A stretch of DNA of 64,000 nucleotides from an uncultured Alistipes sp. (GCA_944321955.1 CALUNG010000002.1:1-64000); one strand, 5' to 3'. Numbered from the stretch's first letter, positions 11,302 to 19,307 are shown. Notes: generated by a model from the sequence alone, not told the origin. A program made the numbers and translations.

Positions 11302-11701
11302 GGGGGTGCCCGGTTTTGACAGCAGGTAGAGTTCGATTGTAAGCACGTCGAGCATTGTGTGGTGGCTCGTAAATCTCAACACTCAAACTACAAATGGCAA
11401 TAACAGCTATGCACTCGCTGCCTAATTTTCAAGGAAAATTGGCTTAATCGTCGGACTCAAGGCAGTCCGATGACGAGTATCCCGAAACGCTGTTCCGCCC
11501 TTTAACGGCGTTTCATACGGGGTATCAACAATTCAGGGATAGTGTCGCGACGGTCCCGATCGCGATGCGAAATCAAGGGACTGGGACCCGTGTTAGGCTG
11601 CCGCCTGCCGGATACGGGTAGAAGGATGAAACGGTCGGCTAAACGTGTAGAAAGCTTTTGGGTTCCTTGTTTGGACGCGGGTTCGACTCCCGCCACCTCC
11701 A
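11302..11701 (+). ncRNA. ssrA: transfer-messenger RNA
   Basis: tmRNA rescues stalled ribosomes and tags the unfinished protein for proteolysis. The acceptor stem pairs GGGGGTG (11302-11308) with CACCTCC (11694-11700), the T arm reads GCGGGTTCGACTCCCGC, and the discriminator is A at 11701. The 3' CCA is not encoded (CGA follows). The tRNA-like 5' part reads CCCGGTTTTGACAGC. A tag reading frame at 11396-11425 ends in YALAA then stop. A GC-rich pseudoknot region follows (about 11470-11640). The total length of about 400 nt is normal for Bacteroidetes. Confidence 0.93.
11396..11425 (+). other. tmRNA tag-peptide reading frame
   Basis: From the probable resume codon GGC this encodes GNNSYALAA and then TAA. 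With the alanine carried by tmRNA itself, the full tag would be AGNNSYALAA. It matches the GxxNYALAA pattern of other Bacteroidetes tags but has Ser where Asn is usual before Tyr. The preceding codon AAT could also be read if resumption is one codon earlier. Confidence 0.8.
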
Positions 11702-11731
11702 CGACTACCATTGATTATTAATGATTTACCT

Positions 11732-11770
11732 GAAGGGTGGCACCAGAAATGGCACCACCTTTCTTGTTTT
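11732..11770 (+). terminator. probable tmRNA terminator
   Basis: Arms GAAGGGTGG (11732-11740) and CCACCTTTC (11755-11763) pair over 9 bp with one G-U, followed by TTGTTTT. The loop contains a direct repeat of GGCACC. It lies 31 bp after the tmRNA 3' end. Confidence 0.65.
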
Positions 11771-11853
11771 AGCAGTTTTTGCTGCGGGTTCAAAAACCGT
11801 AATATCTGTAAGCAATACGATGATTCGTATAATTCCATCATGAAACAGATGCA

Positions 11854-11861
11854 TACTTTTG
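11854..11861 (+). promoter_or_regulatory. -7 promoter box for the cyclophilin-like lipoprotein gene
   Basis: TACTTTTG matches TAnnTTTG, 27 bp before the ATG at 11889. Confidence 0.5.
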
Positions 11862-11888
11862 TAATGTGAAAATCCAAATGCGCATGTT

Positions 11889-12431
11889 ATGAAAAGATTA
11901 TTGCTTGTTTTGTCATTGCCGATGGCATTCTGCTTTCTTTCGGCATGTTCGCCCGCCGATTCCTCCCCGTGGTCGCAGGCATCACAACCAGTATTGCCGG
12001 AACCCGGCGACGATGAAAACGGCGATAACAATGGCAGCAACGACGAAACTGATGAAGATATTATGGAATCAAACGTAATCAGAATTACGGCCGGATCCAA
12101 TTCGTTCACGGCAACATTGGCCGCAAACTCATCCGCCGAAGCATTGAAGCAACGGCTTGCCGACGGGCCGGTGACAATATCGATGAGCGACTACGGCGAC
12201 ATGGAAAAGGTGGGGCCGCTCGGATTTACCCTGCCGCGCAACGACGAGTACATGACGACTGCGCCGGGCGACATCGTACTATACCTCGGAAATACGCTGA
12301 CGTTCTATTATGATGTCAACTCGTGGAGTCTTACCCGCCTTGGAAGGGTCGACGGCGTTTCGACGCGTGACGAGATGCTCGGATTGCTGGGAGGGAAGGG
12401 CGACGTCGAGGTTACATTGTCGCTCGAATAG
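11889..12431 (+). CDS. cyclophilin-like fold lipoprotein
   Basis: The 180-residue product starts with a lipoprotein signal peptide with lipobox LSAC (Cys at about residue 20). A low-complexity acidic linker follows (about residues 35-58, rich in Asp, Glu and Asn). The C-terminal ~115 residues match the cyclophilin-like domain family: LPRNDEYMTTAPGDIVLY, then NTLTFYYDVNSWSLTRLGRV. Such domains share the cyclophilin barrel but prolyl isomerase activity is not established. It is probably anchored to the outer membrane. It stands alone between the tmRNA and purT. Confidence 0.82.
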   Translation: MKRLLLVLSLPMAFCFLSACSPADSSPWSQASQPVLPEPGDDENGDNNGSNDETDEDIMESNVIRITAGSNSFTATLAANSSAEALKQRLADGPVTISMSDYGDMEKVGPLGFTLPRNDEYMTTAPGDIVLYLGNTLTFYYDVNSWSLTRLGRVDGVSTRDEMLGLLGGKGDVEVTLSLE

Positions 12432-12507
12432 TCGCTGTTTTCGCCTTTTGATGATATAATGTCGATAAAAGTATCGGCAACAGTAGATTCTTTCTTTGTG
12501 TAATGGG

Positions 12508-12515
12508 TATTTTTG
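12508..12515 (+). promoter_or_regulatory. -7 promoter box for purT
   Basis: TATTTTTG matches TAnnTTTG, 30 bp before the purT ATG at 12546. Confidence 0.5.
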
Positions 12516-12545
12516 TTCCGGGAAATTCCTGAAACAAATACAGAC

Positions 12546-13715
12546 ATGACAAAGAAAATACTTCTTTTAGGTTCGGGTGAACTCGGCAAGGAGTTCGTCA
12601 TTGCGGCCAAACGCAAAGGTCAACATGTAATTGCATGCGATTCGTACGCAGGAGCGCCGGCCATGCAGGTGGCAGATGAATACGAAGTCTTCGACATGCT
12701 TGACGGTGACGCACTGGATGCTGTCATTTCGCGCCACAAGCCAGACATAATCGTTCCGGAGATCGAGGCCATACGCACGGAACGCCTTTACGATTGGGAA
12801 AAACGGGGCGTTCAGGTTGTGCCGAGCGCTCGTGCCGTCAACTTCACGATGAACCGCAAAGCCATCCGTGATCTTGCTGCCAAGGAACTGGGTTTGAAAA
12901 CGGCCCGCTATTTCTACGCAAAGAGTTATGAGGAACTTTGCGATGCTGCCGGGAAGATCGGCTTCCCGTGCGTTGTCAAACCGTTGATGTCGTCGTCGGG
13001 GAAGGGACAGTCCGTGGTGAAGAGCCGTGAAGATCTGAAGACCGCCTGGGAGTACGGTTGCAGCGGCAGTCGCGGAGATATCCGCGAATTCATCGTCGAA
13101 GAGTTCATCAACTTCGATTGCGAGATCACGTTGCTGACCGTAACGCAGAAGAACGGACCTACGCTTTTCTGCCCGCCGATCGGACATGTGCAGAAGGGTG
13201 GCGACTATCGCGAGAGTTTCCAGCCTGCACCGATATCCGAGGAGCATCTGCGCGAGGCCGAACGCATGGCCGACAAAGTCACAGCAGCCTTGACCGGAGC
13301 CGGATTGTGGGGCGTCGAGTTTTTCCTGAGTCACAAGGACGGTGTCTATTTCTCGGAATTGTCGCCCCGCCCCCACGATACGGGCATGGTAACGCTGGCC
13401 GGGACACAGAATCTCAACGAGTTCGAGCTCCATTTGCGAGCCGTACTCGGACTGCCCATTCCGCGCATTACGCTTGAGCGCATGGGCGCAAGTGCAGTTA
13501 TTCTTTCGCCCATAGCCAGCAAGGAGGCTCCGCGTTACCGTGGTGAAGAGAAGGTTTGCGCCGAAGATAACACATATCTGCGCATATTCGGGAAACCCTA
13601 CACCAAACTCAACCGTCGTATGGGAGTGGTCGTAAGGTACGCTCCGCTCGGCAGTGATCTGAACGAGTTGCGCGAAAAGACCAAGGCTGCAGCCGCCATG
13701 ATCGAGGTCTATTGA
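12546..13715 (+). CDS. purT: formate-dependent phosphoribosylglycinamide formyltransferase (GAR transformylase 2)
   Basis: PurT makes formyl-GAR from GAR, formate and ATP, the folate-independent form of the third step of purine synthesis. The 389-residue ATP-grasp protein shows the pre-ATP-grasp motif [19 protein letters not shown], the ATP-binding [17 protein letters not shown] loop, and the metal-binding E[12 protein letters not shown] segment. The length is standard. The ATG at 12546 gives the usual [11 protein letters not shown] start; a codon at 12513 is less likely. It converges on an aminotransferase gene across two hairpins. Confidence 0.95.
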   Translation: MTKKILLLGSGELGKEFVIAAKRKGQHVIACDSYAGAPAMQVADEYEVFDMLDGDALDAVISRHKPDIIVPEIEAIRTERLYDWEKRGVQVVPSARAVNFTMNRKAIRDLAAKELGLKTARYFYAKSYEELCDAAGKIGFPCVVKPLMSSSGKGQSVVKSREDLKTAWEYGCSGSRGDIREFIVEEFINFDCEITLLTVTQKNGPTLFCPPIGHVQKGGDYRESFQPAPISEEHLREAERMADKVTAALTGAGLWGVEFFLSHKDGVYFSELSPRPHDTGMVTLAGTQNLNEFELHLRAVLGLPIPRITLERMGASAVILSPIASKEAPRYRGEEKVCAEDNTYLRIFGKPYTKLNRRMGVVVRYAPLGSDLNELREKTKAAAAMIEVY

Positions 13716-13731
13716 CTCTGAAATACAAAAC

Positions 13732-13774
13732 AAAAAGAGAGGGGCTTGCCAATGAAGTGAGCCTCTCTCTTTTT
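13732..13774. terminator. hairpin terminator after purT
   Basis: Left arm AAAAAGAGAGGGGCT (13732-13746) pairs with AGCCTCTCTCTTTTT (13760-13774) with one G-U. It has A and T runs on both sides, so it can act on both strands. Confidence 0.88.
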
Positions 13775-13785
13775 AGTATAAAAGT

Positions 13786-13821
13786 GAACCGGCTGAGAGA
13801 TTTGCATCTCCCTGCCGGTTC
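13786..13821 (-). terminator. hairpin terminator after the aminotransferase gene
   Basis: Outer arms GAACCGGC (13786-13793) and GCCGGTTC (13814-13821) enclose an inner GAGAT/ATCTC stem. On the minus strand it starts 5 bp after the stop codon and is followed by ACTTTTATA. Confidence 0.7.
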
Positions 13822-13826
13822 TATTT

Positions 13827-15014
13827 TTATTTGTGCAGTTTTGCCTTTACGTTGTTGGCCGCCTTTTCGAGCAGTTCGGCCGGGCAGCAGAGCGTGATGC
13901 GGATATATCGTTTGCCTTCGCTTCCGAAGATGCCGCCGGGAGTGAGGAATACGTCGCATTTGTCCATCACCTCGTCCGAGAATGCAAAGCTGTCGCCCTC
14001 GAAATCTTCGGGGAGTTTGGCCCAGACGAAGAGACCGGCCTGTCCCTTGCGATAGCTGCATCCGAGTGCGTCGAGCAGTTCGTACGCCTGCTTCTCGCGG
14101 CCGTAATAGATGTCGTTGAGCTGCTTGAACCAGTCTTCTCCGAGCGAGAGAGCCGTTGCTGCGGCTGCCTGAATGGGGTAGAACATACCCGAGTCCATGT
14201 TGCTCTTGAAGGTAAGTATCGAGTCGATCCACTCTTTCTTGCCAAGGATAACACCGACACGCCATCCAGCCATCGAATGACCCTTCGACATGGAGTTCAT
14301 CTCCATGGCTACTTCACGCGCACCGTCGACAGCCATGATGCTCATGGGTTTGTCGCTGTTGCGGATGAAGCTGTACGGATTGTCGTGCAGGATGAATATG
14401 TTGTGCTTGGCACCGAATTCGATGATCTTCTCGAAGAGTTCCTTTGTCGGTTTCTGACCGGTCGGCATGTTGGGGTAGTTGATGATCATCATCTTTACGC
14501 CGTCGAGACCGGCCTTTTCGATAGCATCGAAATCGGGATAGAAGTTGGTCTGCTCATTGAGCGAATAGGGAACCATGACACCGCCGGCAAGTCTTACGGC
14601 TGCGCTGTAGGTGGGGTAACCGGGATTGGGAACGAGCACCTTGTCGCCGTTGTTCAGGAACGTCATGCAGACGTGCATGATGCCCTCCTTCGATCCGATC
14701 AGGGGCAGAACTTCGGAGTTGTAGTCGAATTCCACACCGTACCAGCATTTGTACCAGTCGGCAAAAGCCTTGCGCAGAATCGGCTCGCTCTTGTACGACA
14801 TGTATTTGTGAACGTCGGGACGCTGGGCCTCTTTGGCCAGACGGTCGATGACGCACTGTGCAGGCGGAAGGTCGGGACTGCCCATTGCAAGCTTGATGAT
14901 ACTGCGTCCGGTTGCAGCCTCGGTCTCGGCTATTTCGCGCAAGCGGCGCGAGAAATAATACTCTCCAATTCCGTCCAGTCTGTGTGAACGTTCGATTTTA
15001 ACTCCTTTGCCCAT
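13827..15014 (-). CDS. fold-type I aminotransferase, LL-diaminopimelate aminotransferase-like
   Basis: This is a 395-residue PLP-dependent class I/II aminotransferase. The Schiff-base lysine is K244 in SMSKGHSMAGWR, and NPGYPTY, NYPNMPTG and the C-terminal RIT Arg motif are all present. The sequence resembles the DapL/alanine aminotransferase branch rather than AspC, but the substrate cannot be fixed from sequence alone. The N-terminus (IERSHRLDGIGEYYFSRRL) is typical of DapL-like enzymes. It is a single gene with a TATCTTTG -7 box 30 bp upstream. Confidence 0.88.
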   Translation of the reverse strand: MGKGVKIERSHRLDGIGEYYFSRRLREIAETEAATGRSIIKLAMGSPDLPPAQCVIDRLAKEAQRPDVHKYMSYKSEPILRKAFADWYKCWYGVEFDYNSEVLPLIGSKEGIMHVCMTFLNNGDKVLVPNPGYPTYSAAVRLAGGVMVPYSLNEQTNFYPDFDAIEKAGLDGVKMMIINYPNMPTGQKPTKELFEKIIEFGAKHNIFILHDNPYSFIRNSDKPMSIMAVDGAREVAMEMNSMSKGHSMAGWRVGVILGKKEWIDSILTFKSNMDSGMFYPIQAAAATALSLGEDWFKQLNDIYYGREKQAYELLDALGCSYRKGQAGLFVWAKLPEDFEGDSFAFSDEVMDKCDVFLTPGGIFGSEGKRYIRITLCCPAELLEKAANNVKAKLHK

Positions 15015-15044
15015 GATTGTATGTTGATTGATTGTTTAACCAAA

Positions 15045-15052
15045 CAAAGATA
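15045..15052 (-). promoter_or_regulatory. -7 promoter box for the aminotransferase gene
   Basis: On the minus strand this reads TATCTTTG, a match to TAnnTTTG, 30 bp before the ATG at 15014. Confidence 0.55.
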
Positions 15053-15116
15053 ATAAAAAAACGGATGCCCGCGTCGATTTGTAGCCTCTATTTTTCCCAT
15101 ATTGGGTATTACGCAG

Positions 15117-15124
15117 TATATTTG
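15117..15124 (+). promoter_or_regulatory. -7 promoter box immediately before lrgA
   Basis: TATATTTG matches TAnnTTTG and ends 4 bp before the ATG at 15129, which points to a leaderless or nearly leaderless mRNA. Confidence 0.5.
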
Positions 15125-15128
15125 CGGC

Positions 15129-15464
15129 ATGTTAGGTTTGTTTTACATATTGCTGTGCTGGCTTGCAGGCAATATAATCGCTTATTTTACCGGCAACTAC
15201 ATATCAGGCAACATTATCGGGATGATATTGTTGTTTTGTCTGCTGGAGTTCAAGGTCGTCGACGCCGAGAAGGTGCGTCCCGTCGCCAAGTTCCTGTTGG
15301 GATCCATGGCATTGTTTTTCGTACCGTACGGTGTGGGGTTGATGGTATCGTACGAGGTGATAATGAAGAATCTCTGGGCCATAATTGTTGCCAGTGTCGT
15401 AAGTACGGTGCTGATAATGCTGACCGTAGGGTGGATATATCAGAGAATGGTTCACAGAAGATGA
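15129..15464 (+). CDS. lrgA: CidA/LrgA family holin-like membrane protein
   Basis: The 111-residue product has four hydrophobic segments (about residues 2-20, 25-42, 56-76 and 83-103) and the LrgA core (SGNIIGMILLFCLLEFKVV, then VRPVAKFLLGSMALFFVPYGVG). CidA/LrgA proteins are inner-membrane holin-like proteins tied to autolysis control, and in some bacteria to pyruvate transport. I place the start at the ATG 15129, because an in-frame codon at 15102 lies upstream of the promoter box. It shares an ATGA overlap with lrgB, so the two are translationally coupled. Confidence 0.88.
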   Translation: MLGLFYILLCWLAGNIIAYFTGNYISGNIIGMILLFCLLEFKVVDAEKVRPVAKFLLGSMALFFVPYGVGLMVSYEVIMKNLWAIIVASVVSTVLIMLTVGWIYQRMVHRR

Positions 15465-16153
15465 TGGAGATAATAAGGTCGGATCTTTTCCTTCTGACCG
15501 TAACTATTGGAATTTATTGCGGGTGTTCGACACTCTACCGTCGTACGAGATTCGCTCTGTTGCATCCGGTGTTGCTGACATTCATGGCCATGATCGCCTT
15601 TCTGAAGATCTTTTCGATACCTTACGAACACTACCGTGCCGCAACCGAGGCCCTAAATTTTGCGCTCGGAATGTCGGTGGTTTCGCTGGGATACCTGCTC
15701 TACGAACAGAAGGAGCAGATGAAGGGTGAAATCTTACCAGTACTTACGTCGATCATAACCGGATGTATCGTCGGTATTATCAGCGTAGTCTACATAGCCA
15801 AATACATGGGCGCCGACCGCACTGTCATGACATCTATTGCCCCCAAGTCGGTGACAATACCAATTGCCGTTTCCATCTCCAAGCCGTTGGGCGGAGAGGT
15901 GTCGATCACGTCGGTTGTGGTGTTCTGTGTCGGCCTGCTGGGAAACATAATCGGATTCTGGCTGCTCAACAAGCTGCGCATAACCGATCCCAAGGCTCAA
16001 GGGCTTGCCATGGGGTCGGCTGCTCACGGAGTAGGTACGGCGCGTGCCATTGAGCACGGGGCGATAGAGGGTGCGATGAGTGGCCTGGCAATGGCGCTTA
16101 TGGGGGTCGCAACCGCAATGATACTGCCGTTGGTCGAGCACTATCTGTATTGA
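15461..16153 (+). CDS. lrgB: LrgB family membrane protein
   Basis: The 230-residue product is an integral membrane protein with about six to eight segments. It carries the LrgB signature TSIAPKSVTIPIAV and the C-terminal GSAAHGVGTARAIEHGAIEGAMSGLAMALMG. LrgB works with LrgA to modulate murein hydrolase activity or small-molecule export. Its ATG at 15461 overlaps the lrgA stop (ATGA); a second ATG follows at 15464. A strong hairpin terminator lies 23 bp downstream. Confidence 0.93.
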   Translation: MMEIIRSDLFLLTVTIGIYCGCSTLYRRTRFALLHPVLLTFMAMIAFLKIFSIPYEHYRAATEALNFALGMSVVSLGYLLYEQKEQMKGEILPVLTSIITGCIVGIISVVYIAKYMGADRTVMTSIAPKSVTIPIAVSISKPLGGEVSITSVVVFCVGLLGNIIGFWLLNKLRITDPKAQGLAMGSAAHGVGTARAIEHGAIEGAMSGLAMALMGVATAMILPLVEHYLY

Positions 16154-16175
16154 TCGCTACCGAAACCTGAAAGAT

Positions 16176-16211
16176 AAAGACGCCGGAGATATCGACTTCT
16201 CCGGCGTCTTT
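16176..16211. terminator. bidirectional hairpin terminator between lrgB and the feo operon
   Basis: Perfect 14-bp arms AAAGACGCCGGAGA (16176-16189) and TCTCCGGCGTCTTT (16198-16211) lie between two convergent transcription units. Confidence 0.9.
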
Positions 16212-16217
16212 TATTTA

Positions 16218-16421
16218 TTATGCGTTTTTCTCATGGTTGATGTTCCCGTCGCATTCCGAGGTGTCGCCCCGGTTGTTTCGTGACCGGCAACCGGTTTGCG
16301 GGCAGCTATCGCATGGATTGAACCCCTTTCGGTCCCTGATGCTGCGCACGATCTTGTACACGGCGTGTATTACGATAGCGGCGCCAATGACAGCCACGGC
16401 TATATCCTGCCAGTTGGTCAT
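16218..16421 (-). CDS. FeoB-associated Cys-rich membrane protein
   Basis: The 67-residue product has one membrane helix (about residues 6-25) followed by a cytoplasmic-type tail with CDSCPQTGC and a further Cys near the end. This matches the small FeoB-associated Cys-rich family, thought to support ferrous iron transport by FeoB in place of FeoC; the exact role is not settled. Its ATG overlaps the feoAB stop by 4 bp (ATGA), so translation is coupled. It is the last gene of the operon. Confidence 0.88.
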   Translation of the reverse strand: MTNWQDIAVAVIGAAIVIHAVYKIVRSIRDRKGFNPCDSCPQTGCRSRNNRGDTSECDGNINHEKNA

Positions 16422-18769
16422 AACAGCAACAATAGTATGTGATATACTGCGAAGGAGAGTACCCATGCCACCACCGTGTTATATACTACCGATGCTACGG
16501 CCCATTTCCATCCGGCTTCGGCAGATATGGCGCTGACGGTAGCTATGCACGGGAAGTATAGCAATATGAATACCAGCAGAGCAAATGCCGAAGCACGGCT
16601 GAAGTCGCCGCTGGCCTTGAGACGTGCGGAGAGAGCCGAGGTATTCTCCTCGTCGACAGGCTCGTCGTCAGAGTAGAGTACGCCGATCGTGCTGACAATG
16701 ATCTCCTTGGCAGCAACGCCCGATAGCAGCGCTACGCTCGTCTTCCAGTTGAAGCCAAGCGGAGCAAATATTGGTTCGCAGGCTTTGCCGATATGCCCGA
16801 GGTATGATTGCTCGTAATGTTCGGCCCGGCTCTCCGTCGATTCGGTTCTGGGGTAGTAGCTCAGGAACCAGACGAATACCGAAGCAACGAGAATAAGTCC
16901 GCCCATCTTGCGCAGATACTGTGCACACTTGTCCCACATGTGTATCAGCGTCGACTTGAGTGTCGGCATGCGGTAGGGCGGCAACTCCATGACGAATGGG
17001 GTTTCGTCCACCTTGAAGAATATTCGTCTCATAAGGCGCGCCGTAACGATTGCAACCACGATGCCGGCCAGATATAACAGGAACATTATCGTCCCCGAGT
17101 GTCCGGGGAAGAACGTACCGGCCAACAGTATGTATATGGGCAGTCGTGCGCTGCATGACATGAACGGCGTTATTAGAATTGTTATCAGACGGCTGCTGCG
17201 GCTCTCTATCGTTCGTGAGGCCATGATGGCCGGAACGTTGCAACCGAATCCCATGATCATCGGAATGAACGATTTCCCGTGCAGACCTATGCGGTGCATA
17301 ACCTTGTCCATGATGAAGGCGGCACGGGCAAGATAGCCCGAATCCTCCATGAACGAGATGAACAGGTAGAGTATCATGATTTGCGGCAGGAATACAATCA
17401 CGCTGCCTACGCCGCCGATAGCTCCGTCGACAATCATGTCTTTCAGGGCTCCGTCGGGCATGATGTGCTCGACGGTCGAACCGATCCATTCGACCAGCAT
17501 TTCGATCCACTCCTGCGGGTATGCGCCGAGACTGAACGTGCAGTAGAACATCAGCCACATCAGGAAAAAGAATATTGGAAATCCCCACAACTTGTGAGTG
17601 ACGAATGCATCGATCAGGGTAGTCGCCTTTGCCTCCTCTTTCTGTCCTGGTGTGTATGTCTCCTTCAGGGCGCCGGATATGAATCCGTATTTGCGGTTGG
17701 CGAAGGCCGTTTCGACATCCTCGCCGAGCTGTTCTCGTATCCGTTTGGCTTCACGGTCGCGGATCTCAATCCAGCGTGCGTAATCGGGACAGTTCTGCAG
17801 TACACGCTCCACGTCCTTGTCTCCTTCGAGCAGTTTCATGGCAAAATAGCGCGGCGGGAACATCTTCGGCAACTGGTCGCGATGCTGGCTCAGATCTGCG
17901 TTCAGGGCTCCGAGAGACTCCTCGATAATGCTGCCCTGATTTATGTGGATGTGGCGGACGCGATCGTCCTGATTTTCATATACCGCAATTACGGTATCGA
18001 GCAGGGCATCGATTCCCTTGCCGCTGCGTGCGACGACCGGAACCATCGGAACGCCCATCATGCGTCCGAGGCTGTCGTAGTCGAGCTGGGCGCCATGCGC
18101 TTCGAGTTCATCATACATGTTCAGCGCCACGACCATGCGCGGGTTTATGTCGATAAGCTCGGTGGTAAGATAGAGATTTCGCTCGAGGTTCGACGCCACG
18201 ACGGCATTGATTATAACATCGGGCATGCTCTCTTCGAGATGATGCCTAACGTAGAGCTCCTCGGGCGTATATGCCGACAGGGCATATGTACCGGGCAGAT
18301 CGGTAATTTCGAACTTGTAACCCTTATATGTACAATATCCGCGTTTGGCATCGACCGTCACGCCGCTGTAGTTGCCGACATGTTCGTGTCCTCCGGATAT
18401 GGCATTGAAGAGCGAGGTCTTGCCGCTGTTGGGATTGCCGACGAGGGCGACGCTTATCTGTTTCGACTCGTGCGAATATGCAACCTCCAGAAAATCGGCG
18501 TTTTCGCTTTCGATTTTCTCGTCTCTTATCAGTTTTTTCGCTTCCTCTTCTGATATTATGACGATCATGTCGGCCTCGCTGCGGCGCAGCGATATGTTGT
18601 ATCCCATGATCTTGTATTCGATGGGGTCCTGAAGCGGAGCGTTGAGTTCGACTTCGACACGCTTGCCGCGCACGAACCCCATCTCCATGATTCTGCGGCG
18701 GAATCCTCCGTGTCCCAAAACCTTTACGATGACACCCGATTCGCCCGTTTTAAGTTCGGATAGACGCAT
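16418..18769 (-). CDS. feoB: ferrous iron transporter, FeoA-FeoB fusion
   Basis: This is a GTPase-gated Fe(II) uptake protein of the inner membrane, 783 residues. Residues 1-75 are a FeoA (SH3-like) domain (MRLSELKTGESG, then GHGGFRRRIMEMGF). The G domain follows: G1 GNPNSGKTS (111-119), Thr138 in switch I, G3 DLPG (157-160) and G4 NMYD (217-220). The C-terminal half holds two gate regions (GFGCNVPAIMASRTI, SCSARLPIYILL) and about ten membrane helices. The FeoA-FeoB fusion is usual in Bacteroidetes. I chose the ATG at 18769, where FeoA begins. A perfect 20-bp palindrome lies upstream of the promoter. Confidence 0.95.
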   Translation of the reverse strand: MRLSELKTGESGVIVKVLGHGGFRRRIMEMGFVRGKRVEVELNAPLQDPIEYKIMGYNISLRRSEADMIVIISEEEAKKLIRDEKIESENADFLEVAYSHESKQISVALVGNPNSGKTSLFNAISGGHEHVGNYSGVTVDAKRGYCTYKGYKFEITDLPGTYALSAYTPEELYVRHHLEESMPDVIINAVVASNLERNLYLTTELIDINPRMVVALNMYDELEAHGAQLDYDSLGRMMGVPMVPVVARSGKGIDALLDTVIAVYENQDDRVRHIHINQGSIIEESLGALNADLSQHRDQLPKMFPPRYFAMKLLEGDKDVERVLQNCPDYARWIEIRDREAKRIREQLGEDVETAFANRKYGFISGALKETYTPGQKEEAKATTLIDAFVTHKLWGFPIFFFLMWLMFYCTFSLGAYPQEWIEMLVEWIGSTVEHIMPDGALKDMIVDGAIGGVGSVIVFLPQIMILYLFISFMEDSGYLARAAFIMDKVMHRIGLHGKSFIPMIMGFGCNVPAIMASRTIESRSSRLITILITPFMSCSARLPIYILLAGTFFPGHSGTIMFLLYLAGIVVAIVTARLMRRIFFKVDETPFVMELPPYRMPTLKSTLIHMWDKCAQYLRKMGGLILVASVFVWFLSYYPRTESTESRAEHYEQSYLGHIGKACEPIFAPLGFNWKTSVALLSGVAAKEIIVSTIGVLYSDDEPVDEENTSALSARLKASGDFSRASAFALLVFILLYFPCIATVSAISAEAGWKWAVASVVYNTVVAWVLSFAVYHILLLLL

Positions 18770-18796
18770 ACAAAATGCCTTTTTTATTTCAAGGTG

Positions 18797-18804
18797 CAAA
18801 GATA
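18797..18804 (-). promoter_or_regulatory. -7 promoter box for feoAB
   Basis: On the minus strand this reads TATCTTTG (TAnnTTTG), 27 bp upstream of the feoAB ATG. The palindrome at 18826-18845 lies just upstream, covering the -33 region and beyond. Confidence 0.6.
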
Positions 18805-18825
18805 GCTCAATCATTCGAGATAATC

Positions 18826-18845
18826 AATCGCCACATGTGGCGATT
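18826..18845. promoter_or_regulatory. perfect 20-bp palindrome, candidate operator of feoAB
   Basis: AATCGCCACATGTGGCGATT is its own reverse complement. Its centre is about 44 bp upstream of the start site inferred from the -7 box. That position suits a class II activator or a repressor. It is not a Fur box or a classical FNR site (TTGAT-N4-ATCAA). Confidence 0.55.
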
Positions 18846-19020
18846 TGAATATACGTACGGACGCAGCGTTCAAAAAGTAGAATTCGAGGGACATGTGAAC
18901 CTTAATATGCCGCATTCCTCCATTTTACGTAAATATGTATCCGTAAGGCTGTTGATAAATAATGTGCGATTGTTCCGATAAAATGTATTAAAAGTCATCG
19001 GACCGAGCCGATATCGTCGT
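18846..19020. other. intergenic stretch with no recognised gene
   Basis: Between the feoAB operator and the terminator at 19021 I find no credible coding sequence. One short inverted repeat (ATCGG/CCGAT, near 18998-19012) is present. The stretch may hold a small RNA that ends at the hairpin at 19021-19057, but no TAnnTTTG box on the plus strand supports this. Confidence 0.4.
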
Positions 19021-19057
19021 AAAACGTGCATTTTAAGCAATATGTGGCGTTTTTTTT
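19021..19057 (+). terminator. Rho-independent terminator upstream of the Hc1 gene
   Basis: AAAACGTGCAT (19021-19031) pairs with ATGTGGCGTTTT (19042-19053), with one bulged G and two G-U pairs, and is followed by a T run to 19057. No annotated plus-strand gene precedes it. Confidence 0.6.
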
Positions 19058-19065
19058 ACTAAAAG

Positions 19066-19097
19066 TTTGTGATAAATCAATCATTTTTATACTTTTG
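19066..19097 (+). promoter_or_regulatory. promoter of the Hc1 gene (-33 and -7)
   Basis: TTTG (19066-19069) and TACTTTTG (19090-19097) are 20 bp apart, the canonical Bacteroidetes arrangement. It is the clearest full promoter in the window and lies 33 bp before the ATG. Confidence 0.7.
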
Positions 19098-19130
19098 CTC
19101 CAAGTTACAACCATATAATGTATTAATGTC

Positions 19131-19307
19131 ATGAAAAACTTGGTAGAACAAATCAACGCGCAGATTGCCCTTTTCCAGGAGAACGCCGCCGCACAGGTAG
19201 AGAAGAACAACAAAGCCGCCGGTACACGTGCTCGCAAGGCTGCTTTGGAGCTCAGCAAACTCCTCAAGGAGTTCCGCAAGGTTTCTGTTGAAGAGGCTAA
19301 AAAATAA
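19131..19307 (+). CDS. histone H1-like protein Hc1
   Basis: This 58-residue, Lys- and Ala-rich protein starts MKNLVEQINAQIALFQENAA. It then has a basic helix (KNNKAAGTRARKAALEL) and ends in KEFRKVSVEEAKK. It matches the small Hc1 (histone H1-like) family of Bacteroidetes, proposed to bind and compact DNA. It is too short for many gene callers. A canonical promoter precedes it and a strong terminator follows, so it is a single, probably highly expressed gene. Confidence 0.9.
   Translation: MKNLVEQINAQIALFQENAAAQVEKNNKAAGTRARKAALELSKLLKEFRKVSVEEAKK

Noticed and set aside
11593-12109. Minus-strand frames across the tmRNA 3' end that could be integrase remnants
   Set aside because: They read through the tmRNA T arm and the start of the lipoprotein gene, and I see no tyrosine recombinase motif.
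15032-15460. An upstream extension of lrgB over the whole of lrgA
   Set aside because: The frame stays open but the translation is not LrgB-like. The ATG at 15461 overlaps the lrgA stop and gives the family start.
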